Positions 46,090 to 54,618 of a stretch of 64,000 bases of DNA are shown here, piece by piece. A program made the translations under genes and the position numbers. Below the pieces are notes generated by a model, which did not search any database, had not been told where the DNA came from, and saw only the letters and a list, made by a program, of their open reading frames with translations. Numbering within the stretch: position 1 is the first letter of the stretch; every line of letters begins with the position of its first letter. Origin of the DNA: CAZEQK01 sp964514395 (GTDB lineage Bacteria; Bacillota; Bacilli; Tepidibacillales; Tepidibacillaceae); the NCBI GenBank assembly GCA_964514395.1, contig CAZEQK010000009.1, positions 32,150 through 96,149 of the forward strand. The letters run 5' to 3'.

Positions 46090-46175
46090 CTATATAATTC
46101 CCCTTTAATATAGTTCTCTTTTCCTAATCTATCTATTCAACATATATAGAGGAAGTCCTTCATAAAAAAAGAAAT

Positions 46176-46415
46176 TTATTCTCCTATCCAATAAAAGATC
46201 TTTAAACGATCGATAAGATCTTCACTATTCAGGCTTGTTGATCTCTCATTCATATCTGCTACTTTTATTGATTTACCAATAGGTTTTTTATTATTCTCCA
46301 TTGGGTCGATATAATACTGAATGGTAAATAGGACTTGGTACAAAAACAGGGTAAGGAATAAAAAAAAGATTAATAATATTACCCATTCCACTAATTTTTT
46401 TATTGTAATAATCAA
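46176..46415 (-). CDS. yqzK: DUF4227 membrane protein (YqzK-like)
   Basis: A 79-residue protein with one N-terminal membrane segment (about 9-32) and a polar tail ending IFYWIGE. YqzK lies between fur and xerD in B. subtilis; here ald has been placed between it and fur. TTG 46415 is the only start in frame and has a weak GGGATGAG site. The function is unknown. Confidence 0.7.
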   Translation of the reverse strand: MIITIKKLVEWVILLIFFLFLTLFLYQVLFTIQYYIDPMENNKKPIGKSIKVADMNERSTSLNSEDLIDRLKIFYWIGE

Positions 46416-46535
46416 TTTATCTCATCCCTACTACAAAATTAATTTTATCTATATCTATGCTTAATTTTCTAGTAATATTAAAGCTTATGAAATTGTTAGA
46501 GTAAAAAAGGACTATTACATATTGTCTACACACTG

Positions 46536-46566
46536 AAAAGGACTGTTACCTATTGATAACAGTCCT
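46536..46566 (-). terminator. Terminator of ald
   Basis: Perfect 10-bp stem AGGACTGTTA / TAACAGTCCT with an 8-nt loop, then TTTT. Confidence 0.8.
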
Positions 46567-46594
46567 ATAATATATCTTTCTATTTAGTAATATA

Positions 46595-47713
46595 TTAACC
46601 TATAATTTGTTGTAATGGTACATAATCTAAATTCAAGGATTTCGCTACTGCTTCATAGGTTACGTGACCATTGATTACATTAACACCTTTAGCTAAAGCG
46701 TGATTCTCTATAATAGCTTTCTCATACCCCTTATTCGCAATCTGTAGAGCATAAGAAATGGTTACATTTGTTAGAGCAAAAGTAGAAGTTCTCGCTACAG
46801 CACCTGGCATATTCGCAACAGCATAATGAACAACTCCATGTTTTTCATAGGTTGGTTCACTATGAGTCGTTACTCTGTCAATCGTTTCAATTGATCCACC
46901 TTGATCAATAGCAACATCCACAATAACAGAGCCTGGAGTCATTGATTTGACCATTTCTTCTGTTACTAGCTTTGGTGCTCTTGCTCCTGGTATTAACACA
47001 GCTCCTACTAATAAATCTGCATTTTTTACAGCCTCAGCAATATTATAGCTGTTAGACATGACAGTATTAATATGACCTTGGAAAATATCGTCTAAATAGC
47101 GTAAACGGTCAGGATTTAAATCAACAATGCTGACATTTGCACCAAGACCTATAGCCATTTTTGCTGCATTAGTGCCAACGATACCTCCTCCAATAATAGT
47201 GACGTTTGATGGATGTACTCCAGGGACTCCTCCTAATAATACGCCCTTACCACCTTTTGGTTTCTCAAGGAATTGTGCACCTATTTGAACAGACATTCTA
47301 CCTGCAACCTCACTCATCGGAGTAAGTAATGGTAAAGATCCATTCTCTAGTTGTACTGTTTCATAAGCAATAGCAATTACTTCATTATCAATTAATGCTT
47401 TTGTTAATTCTGGTTCCGGAGCAAGGTGTAAATATGTAAATAATACTAATCCCTTACGAAAGTATTGATACTCAGTAGGTAATGGCTCCTTAACTTTCAT
47501 GACCATTTCTGCAGTTTCCCATACTTCTTTTGGATTATTTAAAATGTTAGCTCCAACCAGTTTAAAATCTCCGTCATTAAAACCGCTTCCTAAACCTGCA
47601 TTGGTTTCAATAAATACTTCGTGTCCAGCATTAGTGAAGGCTTGTACACCAGCTGGTGTAATCGCTACACGATTCTCATTGTTTTTTATTTCCTTTGGAA
47701 TACCGATACGCAT
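46595..47713 (-). CDS. ald: Alanine dehydrogenase
   Basis: NAD-dependent enzyme of 372 residues interconverting L-alanine and pyruvate plus ammonia; needed for normal sporulation in B. subtilis. IGIPKEIKNNENRVAITPAG, the Rossmann loop IGGGIVGTNAA and DVAIDQGG are intact. AAGGAGG precedes the ATG. It is monocistronic with its own terminator. Confidence 0.95.
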   Translation of the reverse strand: MRIGIPKEIKNNENRVAITPAGVQAFTNAGHEVFIETNAGLGSGFNDGDFKLVGANILNNPKEVWETAEMVMKVKEPLPTEYQYFRKGLVLFTYLHLAPEPELTKALIDNEVIAIAYETVQLENGSLPLLTPMSEVAGRMSVQIGAQFLEKPKGGKGVLLGGVPGVHPSNVTIIGGGIVGTNAAKMAIGLGANVSIVDLNPDRLRYLDDIFQGHINTVMSNSYNIAEAVKNADLLVGAVLIPGARAPKLVTEEMVKSMTPGSVIVDVAIDQGGSIETIDRVTTHSEPTYEKHGVVHYAVANMPGAVARTSTFALTNVTISYALQIANKGYEKAIIENHALAKGVNVINGHVTYEAVAKSLNLDYVPLQQIIG

Positions 47714-47904
47714 TATTTTTCCTCCTTAAATAAGATATTATTATTTTAAATGAGATTATTACACCATCTATATTACCACTTAATTTGTGTTTTCGATATA
47801 TTTATAACCAAAAGTTAAAAAGATGTATTTTTTAGAATATTTCTACTTATTTTAAGTAAATTATCCTACCATACATCTGTTTACTTATTTATATATTGAT
47901 ATCT

Positions 47905-48357
47905 TTACTCCTCGTTTTCTGTTAAACATTCACTACATATTCCATGAAAAATCAAGCGGTGGTCCATAATCTTAAATTTATATTGCTCTTCGACCTTATC
48001 TTCTATCGGGTTTAACCAATCTTCGTCTATCTCATCTACCTTCCCGCATTTTAAGCAAATTAAATGATGATGATGGTGATCGGTTCCTTCTGTACTAAAT
48101 TCATACCTAGCAACATTATCCCCAAAATTCACCTTTTGTATTATTTTTAGCTCACTTAATAGTTCTAATGACCGATAAACAGTAGCTAGACCAATATCAG
48201 GTACTTTCTTTTTCAAGAAAAGGTAAACATCCTCAGCACTCAAATGGTCCTCTTCATTTTCAAGCAATACTCGAACCGTTGCTTCTCGTTGAGGTGTCAA
48301 TTTAAAATTATAGGTATGCAATAATTGCCTAATCTCTTCAATACGCTTCTCCATCAT
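47905..48357 (-). CDS. fur: Ferric uptake regulator family repressor
   Basis: A 150-residue metal-sensing repressor: winged helix with LTPQREATVRVLLEN, the metal site HHHHHLICLKCGKVDE and the structural zinc cysteines CLKC and CSEC. Position next to spoIIM, nudF and xerD matches B. subtilis fur; by motif alone PerR or Zur cannot be excluded. Two ATG codons (48357, 48354) share AGAGGTGG. A near-perfect promoter and a Fur-box-like dyad precede it. Confidence 0.88.
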   Translation of the reverse strand: MMEKRIEEIRQLLHTYNFKLTPQREATVRVLLENEEDHLSAEDVYLFLKKKVPDIGLATVYRSLELLSELKIIQKVNFGDNVARYEFSTEGTDHHHHHLICLKCGKVDEIDEDWLNPIEDKVEEQYKFKIMDHRLIFHGICSECLTENEE

Positions 48358-48381
48358 GTACCACCTCTATTTTCTACTTAA

Positions 48382-48410
48382 ATTATAAAATGCAAACATA
48401 TTAATGTCAA
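48382..48410 (-). promoter_or_regulatory. Consensus sigma-A promoter of fur
   Basis: TTGACA, 17-bp spacer, TATAAT: a full consensus match. Confidence 0.85.
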
Positions 48411-48414
48411 TTTA

Positions 48415-48438
48415 ATTGATAATCATATGAAAATCAAT
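48415..48438 (-). promoter_or_regulatory. Fur-box-like dyad upstream of fur
   Basis: ATTGATAATCAT next to ATGAAAATCAAT forms an imperfect palindrome that contains TGATAATCAT, the left half of a Fur box. It ends about 5 nt from the -35 hexamer, suggesting autoregulation. Confidence 0.5.
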
Positions 48439-48455
48439 AGAAAGGTGGTACATCA

Positions 48456-49097
48456 TTATTTAATTAAATAAGTGCTAATTAGCTTCATTAAATATGGAGT
48501 GATATATGCTTCATATAATGAGGCAAAAAAGATAATACCACCTAAAATAAGAATTAACATCGAGTAGGAAGTAAATGTCTGCTGAGAAGATAGAGCTTTA
48601 TTCTTTCCCCTTCCTTTCATAAGAGAAAGGGAAAAAAGTGTTCCTGACACACCAGCAATAATTAATACTGGAACAATCAATAGATTCTGAGGGACAATAG
48701 TAACTAATGATAAAAGGAAGCCTTGCCAATGTAATTGAGAGATAAAAAAAGATATAGTAAAACCAATTAAGAACCCCTTTAAAAAGATAACTAAGAAAAT
48801 TAATGGCATACCGATAATTGATAGCCCTAAAAACCAGATGATACCAAGATATTTTAAATTATCAAAAAATATTTGTTTAAAAGCTAGCTTAGTGCCTTGC
48901 AAACCATTTTTACCTATACCAAATAAAAAATTACTGATATAAGAAATTAACTCTTGTTTTTGACTTGGTGACAAGGAATATATGACAAATGATCCAAAAA
49001 TAACACCCATCATAAATAATATAATAGTAAAAATATATAAAGTTACATGTTCCTTCATGTAGTTCTGTAAATGACTATTTATTTTTTTTCTTTTCAC
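48456..49097 (-). CDS. spoIIM: Stage II sporulation protein M
   Basis: Membrane protein of 213 residues with about five segments; scaffold of the SpoIID-SpoIIM-SpoIIP complex that remodels septal wall during engulfment. The basic start and the KGFLIGFTISF, IVPQNLLIVPVLIIAG blocks fit. GTG 49097 has GGAGGAGGG 6 nt upstream. It has a candidate sigma-E promoter. Confidence 0.92.
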   Translation of the reverse strand: MKRKKINSHLQNYMKEHVTLYIFTIILFMMGVIFGSFVIYSLSPSQKQELISYISNFLFGIGKNGLQGTKLAFKQIFFDNLKYLGIIWFLGLSIIGMPLIFLVIFLKGFLIGFTISFFISQLHWQGFLLSLVTIVPQNLLIVPVLIIAGVSGTLFSLSLMKGRGKNKALSSQQTFTSYSMLILILGGIIFFASLYEAYITPYLMKLISTYLIK

Positions 49098-49124
49098 GAC
49101 ATACCCTCCTCCTTGTCCTAATTA

Positions 49125-49153
49125 ATCTTATGATGGACAAGTATAGATTATGT
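49125..49153 (-). promoter_or_regulatory. Candidate sigma-E promoter of spoIIM
   Basis: ACATAAT, 14-nt spacer, CATAAGAT. The match is partial, but spacing and the known sigma-E control of spoIIM support it. Confidence 0.45.
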
Positions 49154-49157
49154 CGGC

Positions 49158-50312
49158 CTATTTTAAAACTTTGCCATAAACCCCTCCACCTCCTTTTTGT
49201 ATCTCTAATTCACCATTTCTACCAGCAATAATTATTTCAGCTAATTCTTTACTAACCACTTTCTCCAACTCTTTTTTAGAAACTTGATGTAATATATTCA
49301 TCTCCGTTCCAAAATAAGAGAGTAGCTTTTCGAGTGTCTTAGGTCCTAGCTTGGGCATAAATTCCAAAGGAACTTGATGGATATAGGATGGCCTGCCATT
49401 GGGATGCTGTGGATTTTTAAAATTAGCAATTTCATCAATTCTATTTGAAACACCCTTCACTATTTTCGTCGAACCACAAAAATCGCAAATCAAATCTGTA
49501 ATAAGCTGATTACAAACAATACACCTACTCTTATGATATTTCCCAAGTAATGGATCCAAACCAAAGTTTTCAACTATCTTCCTATTATCCTCATTTTTTA
49601 GAGCTAATCTCAGCTCTTGAAATGATGAATACCTCATCCACAGTTTATTGTATTCTCTACCGATTTTTGGTAGTGAGTGGGCATCTGAATTCGTCAAAAA
49701 TGGAAATCTATTTAATTCCTTCAAGCGATCAGCCATCATCGTATTAGCACTTAAACCTAATTCAACTGCATCAATTAAGTTTAAATCTAATACTTCTTCC
49801 ATTTTATCGCAGCATTTCCCATATACTGATTTATGTGGTGTGAAAATATGAGCGGGTACAAATAATCCATTTCTCTCTTTGACCTCGTGTTGTAGCTCTC
49901 TCGTAGATACATAAAGACGCTGAGAGCTTAGAAAAACATTCTTCATGTATTTTTTCATCCATGAGGTGAAATGAACCATATCATGAAAAAATGGAAAGAA
50001 TACTAAATAATGTGCCGACCCTCGATTTTTCTCTTTTATTTCTATCTCTGTTCCTAGAATGACGACTAAATCCTTATATAATAGTCCTCCTTCATCATGT
50101 TCTTTAATCATACCAGCTTTCATGTAATCAGAGATTTCAGATTGTACGTACGGGGAGTGTGCATCAATAATTCCAATCATATCTAGCCCTTTATGATGAT
50201 AAGACTCCTCTAAAATACGAATAAAGGTCAGGTCTTTTGAAGCACTTATTTTTACTGGAGCTTGTACTGAGCTTCCAATATGAATGTGTAAGTCTGCAAA
50301 AAAGTGCTTCAT
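49158..50312 (-). CDS. PHP-domain protein with zinc ribbon (YqxK-like)
   Basis: A 384-residue protein: an N-terminal PHP phosphoesterase domain (DLHIHIG, AHSPY, PAHIFTPHKS, NSDAHSLP) gives the usual metal ligands; a CxxC...CxxC ribbon (CIVC, CDFC near 260-280) and a helix-hairpin-helix block (LGPKTLEKLLSYFG) follow. This suggests nucleic-acid binding. B. subtilis YqxK-like genes lie near spoIIM and nudF. The substrate is unknown. Confidence 0.78.
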   Translation of the reverse strand: MKHFFADLHIHIGSSVQAPVKISASKDLTFIRILEESYHHKGLDMIGIIDAHSPYVQSEISDYMKAGMIKEHDEGGLLYKDLVVILGTEIEIKEKNRGSAHYLVFFPFFHDMVHFTSWMKKYMKNVFLSSQRLYVSTRELQHEVKERNGLFVPAHIFTPHKSVYGKCCDKMEEVLDLNLIDAVELGLSANTMMADRLKELNRFPFLTNSDAHSLPKIGREYNKLWMRYSSFQELRLALKNEDNRKIVENFGLDPLLGKYHKSRCIVCNQLITDLICDFCGSTKIVKGVSNRIDEIANFKNPQHPNGRPSYIHQVPLEFMPKLGPKTLEKLLSYFGTEMNILHQVSKKELEKVVSKELAEIIIAGRNGELEIQKGGGGVYGKVLK

Positions 50313-50314
50313 GA

Positions 50315-50863
50315 CTATTTATTACTCTCTAACTCTGATTGTATATATGGTATGGCTACTAGGGTTTTTGCATCAATAATTTCTCCTGATTCAACCAATT
50401 TCCGTAATTCCTCGATCGTTACTTCAAAAAACTCTACAAATTCATCATCATCTGGCATCGCGGCACCTTTTTCTAAGTGAGTAGCTCTAAATAAGTGAAT
50501 GACTTCATTAGAAAAGCCTGGTGATGTATAAAATGTACAAATCTTGGTGACATTTTTAGCTATATAGCCTGTTTCCTCCTGTAGTTCTCTTATTGCACAT
50601 ACTTCAGGTTTTTCACTTGGTTCTAATTTTCCTGCAGGAATTTCTATCATCATTTTATCAACTGGTTTTCGATATTGCTTCACTAGGATGACCTTATTAT
50701 CAGGTGAGATGGCTAATACAGCAACTGCTCCTTGGTGCTTTACAATTTCCCTCTTTGCTTCCTTTCCATTAGGGAGTTGCACAGTGTCGACACTCACGTT
50801 GATTATTTTGCCGTTATATACATTTTTACTTGCTATTGTTTTTTCAAATAAGTCTTTTTCCAT
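50315..50863 (-). CDS. nudF: ADP-ribose pyrophosphatase
   Basis: Nudix hydrolase of 182 residues cleaving ADP-ribose to AMP and ribose 5-phosphate. The Nudix box runs from GKLEPSEKPEV to RELQEETGY, and EIPAGKLE is typical of the ADP-ribose class. ATG 50863 (MEKDLFEKT) is preferred, with AAGAAGTGA upstream; the frame's more distal start has no site. It shares its upstream region with the divergent mciZ. Confidence 0.9.
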   Translation of the reverse strand: MEKDLFEKTIASKNVYNGKIINVSVDTVQLPNGKEAKREIVKHQGAVAVLAISPDNKVILVKQYRKPVDKMMIEIPAGKLEPSEKPEVCAIRELQEETGYIAKNVTKICTFYTSPGFSNEVIHLFRATHLEKGAAMPDDDEFVEFFEVTIEELRKLVESGEIIDAKTLVAIPYIQSELESNK

Positions 50864-50889
50864 CTTTATCACTTCTTTCAATAAAATTG

Positions 50890-50918
50890 TAATAACTTGT
50901 CCATCTTTTTCATAGATT
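50890..50918 (+). promoter_or_regulatory. Candidate sigma-E promoter of mciZ
   Basis: TAATAAC, 14-nt spacer, CATAGATT: 5 of 7 and 7 of 8 matches to the remembered sigma-E consensus, about 43 nt before the mciZ ATG. Confidence 0.4.
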
Positions 50919-50960
50919 AAAGCAGATATCAAATTTAATTTTACATGAGGGGGATATAAG

Positions 50961-51086
50961 ATGAAAGTAATAAGAACTGATAATCAATTAAAATTGGCCG
51001 GTAAAGTGTGGGAAATTAAATCAAAGCTGAAAGAATTATCAAGTAAAAGCCTTACTGTAAAAGAATATTTAAGTTTATTCCGATAG
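50961..51086 (+). CDS. mciZ: MciZ, sporulation inhibitor of FtsZ
   Basis: A 41-codon gene too short for ordinary ORF calling. The peptide starts MKVIRTDNQLKLAGKVWEIK and continues SKLKELS...TVKEYL; B. subtilis MciZ has the same MKV...GKAWEIRAKLKE pattern and also neighbours nudF. MciZ is made in the mother cell and caps FtsZ filaments so that no second division ring forms. GAGGGGG lies 7 nt before the ATG. The last 12 nt overlap the convergent DUF3866 gene. Confidence 0.85.
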   Translation: MKVIRTDNQLKLAGKVWEIKSKLKELSSKSLTVKEYLSLFR

Positions 51087-52172
51087 ATGTTCAAATAACC
51101 AATAGGTAGCACTTGCCACAAAATGAAAGAACAAAGGATCATCATCTATTGTTCTACCCATTGTTGTTATTTTATATGGGTAATTACTTATAAATTTTTT
51201 TATTTCCGCTTGATTGATAATCACAGAATCTAAATGATGTAAAGTTCCTATATCGTTCTCCACTTGTTGAAAGTCTTCCGGGTACTTTTCCTTAAAATAA
51301 TTTGGATAAGGAATGATACTTTTTGTCTGAGCTACATGCTTTAAACATGAAATTGTATGGTGGCTGATTCCTCTGTGTCTTTTCCTTTTATCCTTTTCAC
51401 TAGCTCTAGCGATAGTGATTGGATACCCCTTTAACGCATTTACTGCATTAATATTTATCCCTAATTCAACGCCTGTATGACCTAATAAAGTTCCTGTTCC
51501 AACAATACCAGGGCCCATTAAAACCATAACAAAATCAGCATGATAGATATATTTTGCGGCAATTAACCCTGTGAAGATATTAATCGCCTCTAAATCACCC
51601 CCAAAAGCATGACCTATAGTGATGGTATAATCTAGTAGTCCTAATTTTTTTAATTGATAGACATGCCTACTATAGGCTATCGGTAGTGAGGCACCATCTG
51701 TCATAATGTAAACAATTCTACTTCTTTTTTTATGATGCTTCCTTTCTAATTGACGATATAAGGAAATGACGATAGGAAGCATACTGTGAAGTTCACCAAG
51801 CACGACTGGTAATCCATTTAACAGATGAACCTCTTTAAAAACATCATGATATTTACTTCCCTGTTCTTCACATGATTGTACAGAAAATTGATAGGGTGTA
51901 TAACGGAGTTTCATGATATGCCCATCATTTTGGTTTGTATTCGCAAAAATATTATTAAGTGGGGTAACAATAAAATCATACCCTCCTGTTCCAAGCTGAA
52001 GAATAGTTGCTGTTCTATTAAGCAAAACCTTATCCCCTACTGATAGAGGTGAATGAAAGCTTAAATAGTGAATAGCTTTTTTCTTTCCATCTATCGTGTC
52101 TACAACCAATACTTGTATTGCTTCTGTTTCTTCAATTTTGTCCAGTACTGTTCCAATCGCCCAAGCAATCAT
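51075..52172 (-). CDS. DUF3866 family protein
   Basis: A 365-residue conserved protein of unknown role, common in Bacillales. Family blocks seen: GTGGYDFIVTPLNN, VVLGELHSMLPIV, VYIMTDGASLPIA, GHAFGGDLEAINI and GPGIVGTGTLLGHTG. The Gly-rich blocks suggest a nucleotide or metabolite site. Start ATG 52172 has GGAGGGAATAGGG upstream. It is convergent with mciZ. Confidence 0.8.
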   Translation of the reverse strand: MIAWAIGTVLDKIEETEAIQVLVVDTIDGKKKAIHYLSFHSPLSVGDKVLLNRTATILQLGTGGYDFIVTPLNNIFANTNQNDGHIMKLRYTPYQFSVQSCEEQGSKYHDVFKEVHLLNGLPVVLGELHSMLPIVISLYRQLERKHHKKRSRIVYIMTDGASLPIAYSRHVYQLKKLGLLDYTITIGHAFGGDLEAINIFTGLIAAKYIYHADFVMVLMGPGIVGTGTLLGHTGVELGININAVNALKGYPITIARASEKDKRKRHRGISHHTISCLKHVAQTKSIIPYPNYFKEKYPEDFQQVENDIGTLHHLDSVIINQAEIKKFISNYPYKITTMGRTIDDDPLFFHFVASATYWLFEHLSE

Positions 52173-52291
52173 CCCTATTCCCTCCTTCTCTATTTACACG
52201 AATATGTATCAGTCATAAAGGTTATGCAATAAAATAAAATAAAATCTACTCTAATCAGAAGCCACAGATTATAAACTTAGTCTACAACCTG

Positions 52292-52326
52292 AAAAAAATC
52301 TACTGTAACTCAGTAGATTTTTTTTC
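52292..52326. terminator. Symmetrical terminator
   Basis: Perfect stem AAATCTACTG / CAGTAGATTT with T-runs on both strands. It isolates DUF3866 from the degraded hydrolase region upstream. Confidence 0.8.
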
Positions 52327-52367
52327 ATCAAACTCTTGATATTCCTTTATTAAAAAAATTTCTTTAT

Positions 52368-52602
52368 TTTATAGCATATCTATTAAGAAAATCACTTACT
52401 TTATCATAAAAGACATTTGGTTTTCGATATGTGGCGAATGACCTGCATTTGCTATTATATATTCTTCATATTCTTCGCCATTGTCCCTATATTGTTCTAA
52501 TACATATCTCATCTGAGAAACCATAGGTTGAGGCGGATAAACCTTATTCCCAGGCAAACCTTCAACAAAGCCTTGTTTACCTAAAAGGCATACCCTTTTC
52601 AT
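52368..52602 (-). pseudogene. Alpha/beta hydrolase C-terminal fragment
   Basis: Only the last quarter of an alpha/beta hydrolase remains: GLPGNKVYPPQPMVSQ, RYVLEQYR and AGHSPHIENQ, with the catalytic His. The nucleophile and acid residues are missing. The frame stops after FMIK, but shifting by one base near 52396 restores SDFLNRYAI, so a frameshift has also occurred. It is probably non-functional. Confidence 0.7.
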
Positions 52603-52631
52603 CCTTTGTCTCTTCTATATATTGTTAGATG

Positions 52632-52799
52632 TCATCCTCCAAATATTCCTCGATACATTCCCATGAATGAATAGAATGGGTTCATTTTTACGATTTCTAC
52701 TATGCTTGGTGGTTCTTTGTGAATATCATTTTTTGAACAAGCTCCCATACTCAACACTATAAGGATAACTATGATAAGGACAATAAGACGAGCTTTCAT
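52632..52799 (-). CDS. Small lipoprotein, 55 aa
   Basis: Starts MKARLIVLIIVILIVLSMGAC, with a basic start, hydrophobic core and a lipobox-like MGAC, so it should be a lipid-anchored surface peptide of about 35 mature residues. ATG 52799 has GAAGGAGGGGAG upstream; the longer frame is not needed. A TTGACA promoter is visible. The family is not recognised. It lies just upstream of the hydrolase fragment. Confidence 0.65.
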   Translation of the reverse strand: MKARLIVLIIVILIVLSMGACSKNDIHKEPPSIVEIVKMNPFYSFMGMYRGIFGG

Positions 52800-52890
52800 A
52801 TACTCCCCTCCTTCATGTTTGAGACGGTAACCATCTATAGAAGGTTTCATTTTTATTCCAATTTTATTGATAATTTCTGAATAGCAGGAT

Positions 52891-52919
52891 CGTATATTTC
52901 TTACCTTTCCTCATGTCAA
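52891..52919 (-). promoter_or_regulatory. Sigma-A promoter of the small lipoprotein gene
   Basis: TTGACA, 17-bp spacer, TATACG, directly after a terminator T-run. Confidence 0.6.
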
Positions 52920-52920
52920 T

Positions 52921-52950
52921 AAAAAAAATCGTTGATAATAATCAACGATC
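52921..52950 (-). terminator. Terminator upstream of the lipoprotein gene
   Basis: Stem ATCGTTGA / TCAACGAT with a T-run on the minus strand. It is about 220 nt after the rlmD-type stop codon, so the rlmD mRNA may have a long 3' tail. Confidence 0.75.
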
Positions 52951-53172
52951 TATACTACATAAATATTTTATAGTATCAATCATTCTATAATCTCTATAGC
53001 CTGCATGATATTCTTAGTTCTATTATACATTCTATTCGTTAGTTTGTTAGTTTTCTCTATTACAACGGGTACGATAACGTACCCTTTAACCACCTATTGT
53101 AACTAAGTTTTATGCACGAAACCTTGATGCAGTCATTTAAGTTAAAGAAGGGGGATTAGAATCAAAGGTAGA
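52951..53172. other. Non-coding stretch after rlmD
   Basis: No open frame with a ribosome binding site. It contains a 7-bp hairpin GGGTACG / CGTACCC (about 53078-53095) without a T-run. It may be a 3' UTR or a small RNA; nothing decides. Confidence 0.35.
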
Positions 53173-54567
53173 TTATTTCCCTACATAATACATCGATACA
53201 ACGCACTCTATATTACTTGTTTGTGGAAACATATCAACTGGTTGTATGTACTCTACTTTGTACAATTCGCTAAGACGATCTACGTTTTTGGCTAGGGTCG
53301 ATGGGTTACATGATACATAAACAAATCGTTTTGGCTTTGTTTTTAACAATGTATCGATAAGCTTCTCATCAAGTCCTGTACGTGGCGGATCAACGACAAC
53401 TACATCCGCTTTCCAGCCTTCCTTTTGCCATTTTGGAATAAGCACCTCTGCTTTTCCAACCGTATACGTTGCGTTTTTCACACCATGATTTTTTGCATTT
53501 TGAATAGCATCCTCAATCGCCGATGGGATCGTATCCATTCCACGAATTTCTTTTGCTCCTTCTGCTAAACAAAGACCGATTGTGCCGACACCGCAATATG
53601 CATCAACGATTCGTTCGTTGCCAGTCAATTTTGCAGCTTTCTTTGCTTCATCATATAATACCTTTGTTTGCTCGGGGTTTAATTGAAAAAAAGCCCGTGG
53701 CGATAATTCAAAGGACAGTTTCCCAAGGTTTTCGGCAATCGTCTCCTTTCCTGCTAATAGAATGGTTTCTTCTCCAAAAACTACTGAGGTCTTTATTGTA
53801 TTGACATTTTTAAAAATAGAAGTCACCTGTGGTAAACGTTTTTTAATCTCAGACACAATCAAATCCTGTTTTGAAAGCTCTTTTTTGGCAATTACTAACG
53901 TTAATTGAATTTCACCGGTATCAAGAGCAATTCTAGTTACAATCGTCCGTATAATGCCTTTTCGATTCCGTTCATTATAAATCGGGATTTGAAGGTCCTC
54001 TAGAATTGCCTTAACCCCTTTTGTAACCTGATTGATTTCAGGATGCTGTACCATACATTCCGTGATATCAATAAGTTGATGGGAATCTAGTCGATACAGT
54101 CCGGCAATGACATGACCATCCCCTATTCCAACCTGAAGCTGACTTTTGTTCCGGTAATGCCACGGATCGTCCATACCAATTGTTGGATAAATCTCTAAGG
54201 TATCAAGAGAGATTTTTGTATAACGCTCAAAGGATTGCCTAATGATGTCTGCTTTTTCTTTCAGCTGACCCTCGTAATTTAAATGCTGTAGCTGACAGCC
54301 TCCACACTCTCCATAAACTGGACATGGTGGCTGTATTCGATTAGGCGATTTTTTTCGAATACGTCTTATTTTTGCTAGTGTATAAGTAGGTGTTGCCACT
54401 TTCACTTCAGCAACAACCTCCTCACCTGGCAAGGCTCCTTCTATAAACACAACCTTTTTTTTGAAAAAGCCTACCCCTTCACCATTAATTCCAAGACGTT
54501 TTATTGTTATTGGAAAGGTTTGTCCTTTTGTTAAGATTGACTGATTTGATTGTTGTTTTTGTTTCAT
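53173..54567 (-). CDS. rlmD: 23S rRNA (uracil-5-)-methyltransferase RlmD/RlmCD type
   Basis: SAM-dependent enzyme of 464 residues that makes 5-methyluridine in 23S rRNA. It has an N-terminal TRAM domain (about 12-75), iron-sulfur cysteines at 82, 88, 91 and a later one in ITECMVQHP, SAM motif VDAYCGVGTIGLCLA, and the catalytic VSCNPSTLAKN. B. subtilis RlmCD modifies two sites; which sites apply here is not readable. Confidence 0.9.
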   Translation of the reverse strand: MKQKQQSNQSILTKGQTFPITIKRLGINGEGVGFFKKKVVFIEGALPGEEVVAEVKVATPTYTLAKIRRIRKKSPNRIQPPCPVYGECGGCQLQHLNYEGQLKEKADIIRQSFERYTKISLDTLEIYPTIGMDDPWHYRNKSQLQVGIGDGHVIAGLYRLDSHQLIDITECMVQHPEINQVTKGVKAILEDLQIPIYNERNRKGIIRTIVTRIALDTGEIQLTLVIAKKELSKQDLIVSEIKKRLPQVTSIFKNVNTIKTSVVFGEETILLAGKETIAENLGKLSFELSPRAFFQLNPEQTKVLYDEAKKAAKLTGNERIVDAYCGVGTIGLCLAEGAKEIRGMDTIPSAIEDAIQNAKNHGVKNATYTVGKAEVLIPKWQKEGWKADVVVVDPPRTGLDEKLIDTLLKTKPKRFVYVSCNPSTLAKNVDRLSELYKVEYIQPVDMFPQTSNIECVVSMYYVGK

Positions 54568-54618
54568 TTTGACCGCTCCATTGTGTTTTATTCGATGCTG
54601 CGTTCTATATTCTTCCTT

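Noticed and set aside
53078..53095. GGTAC-containing hairpin as a T-box element
   Set aside because: The conserved T-box sequence and a specifier stem are missing and no aminoacyl-tRNA synthetase or amino-acid gene follows.
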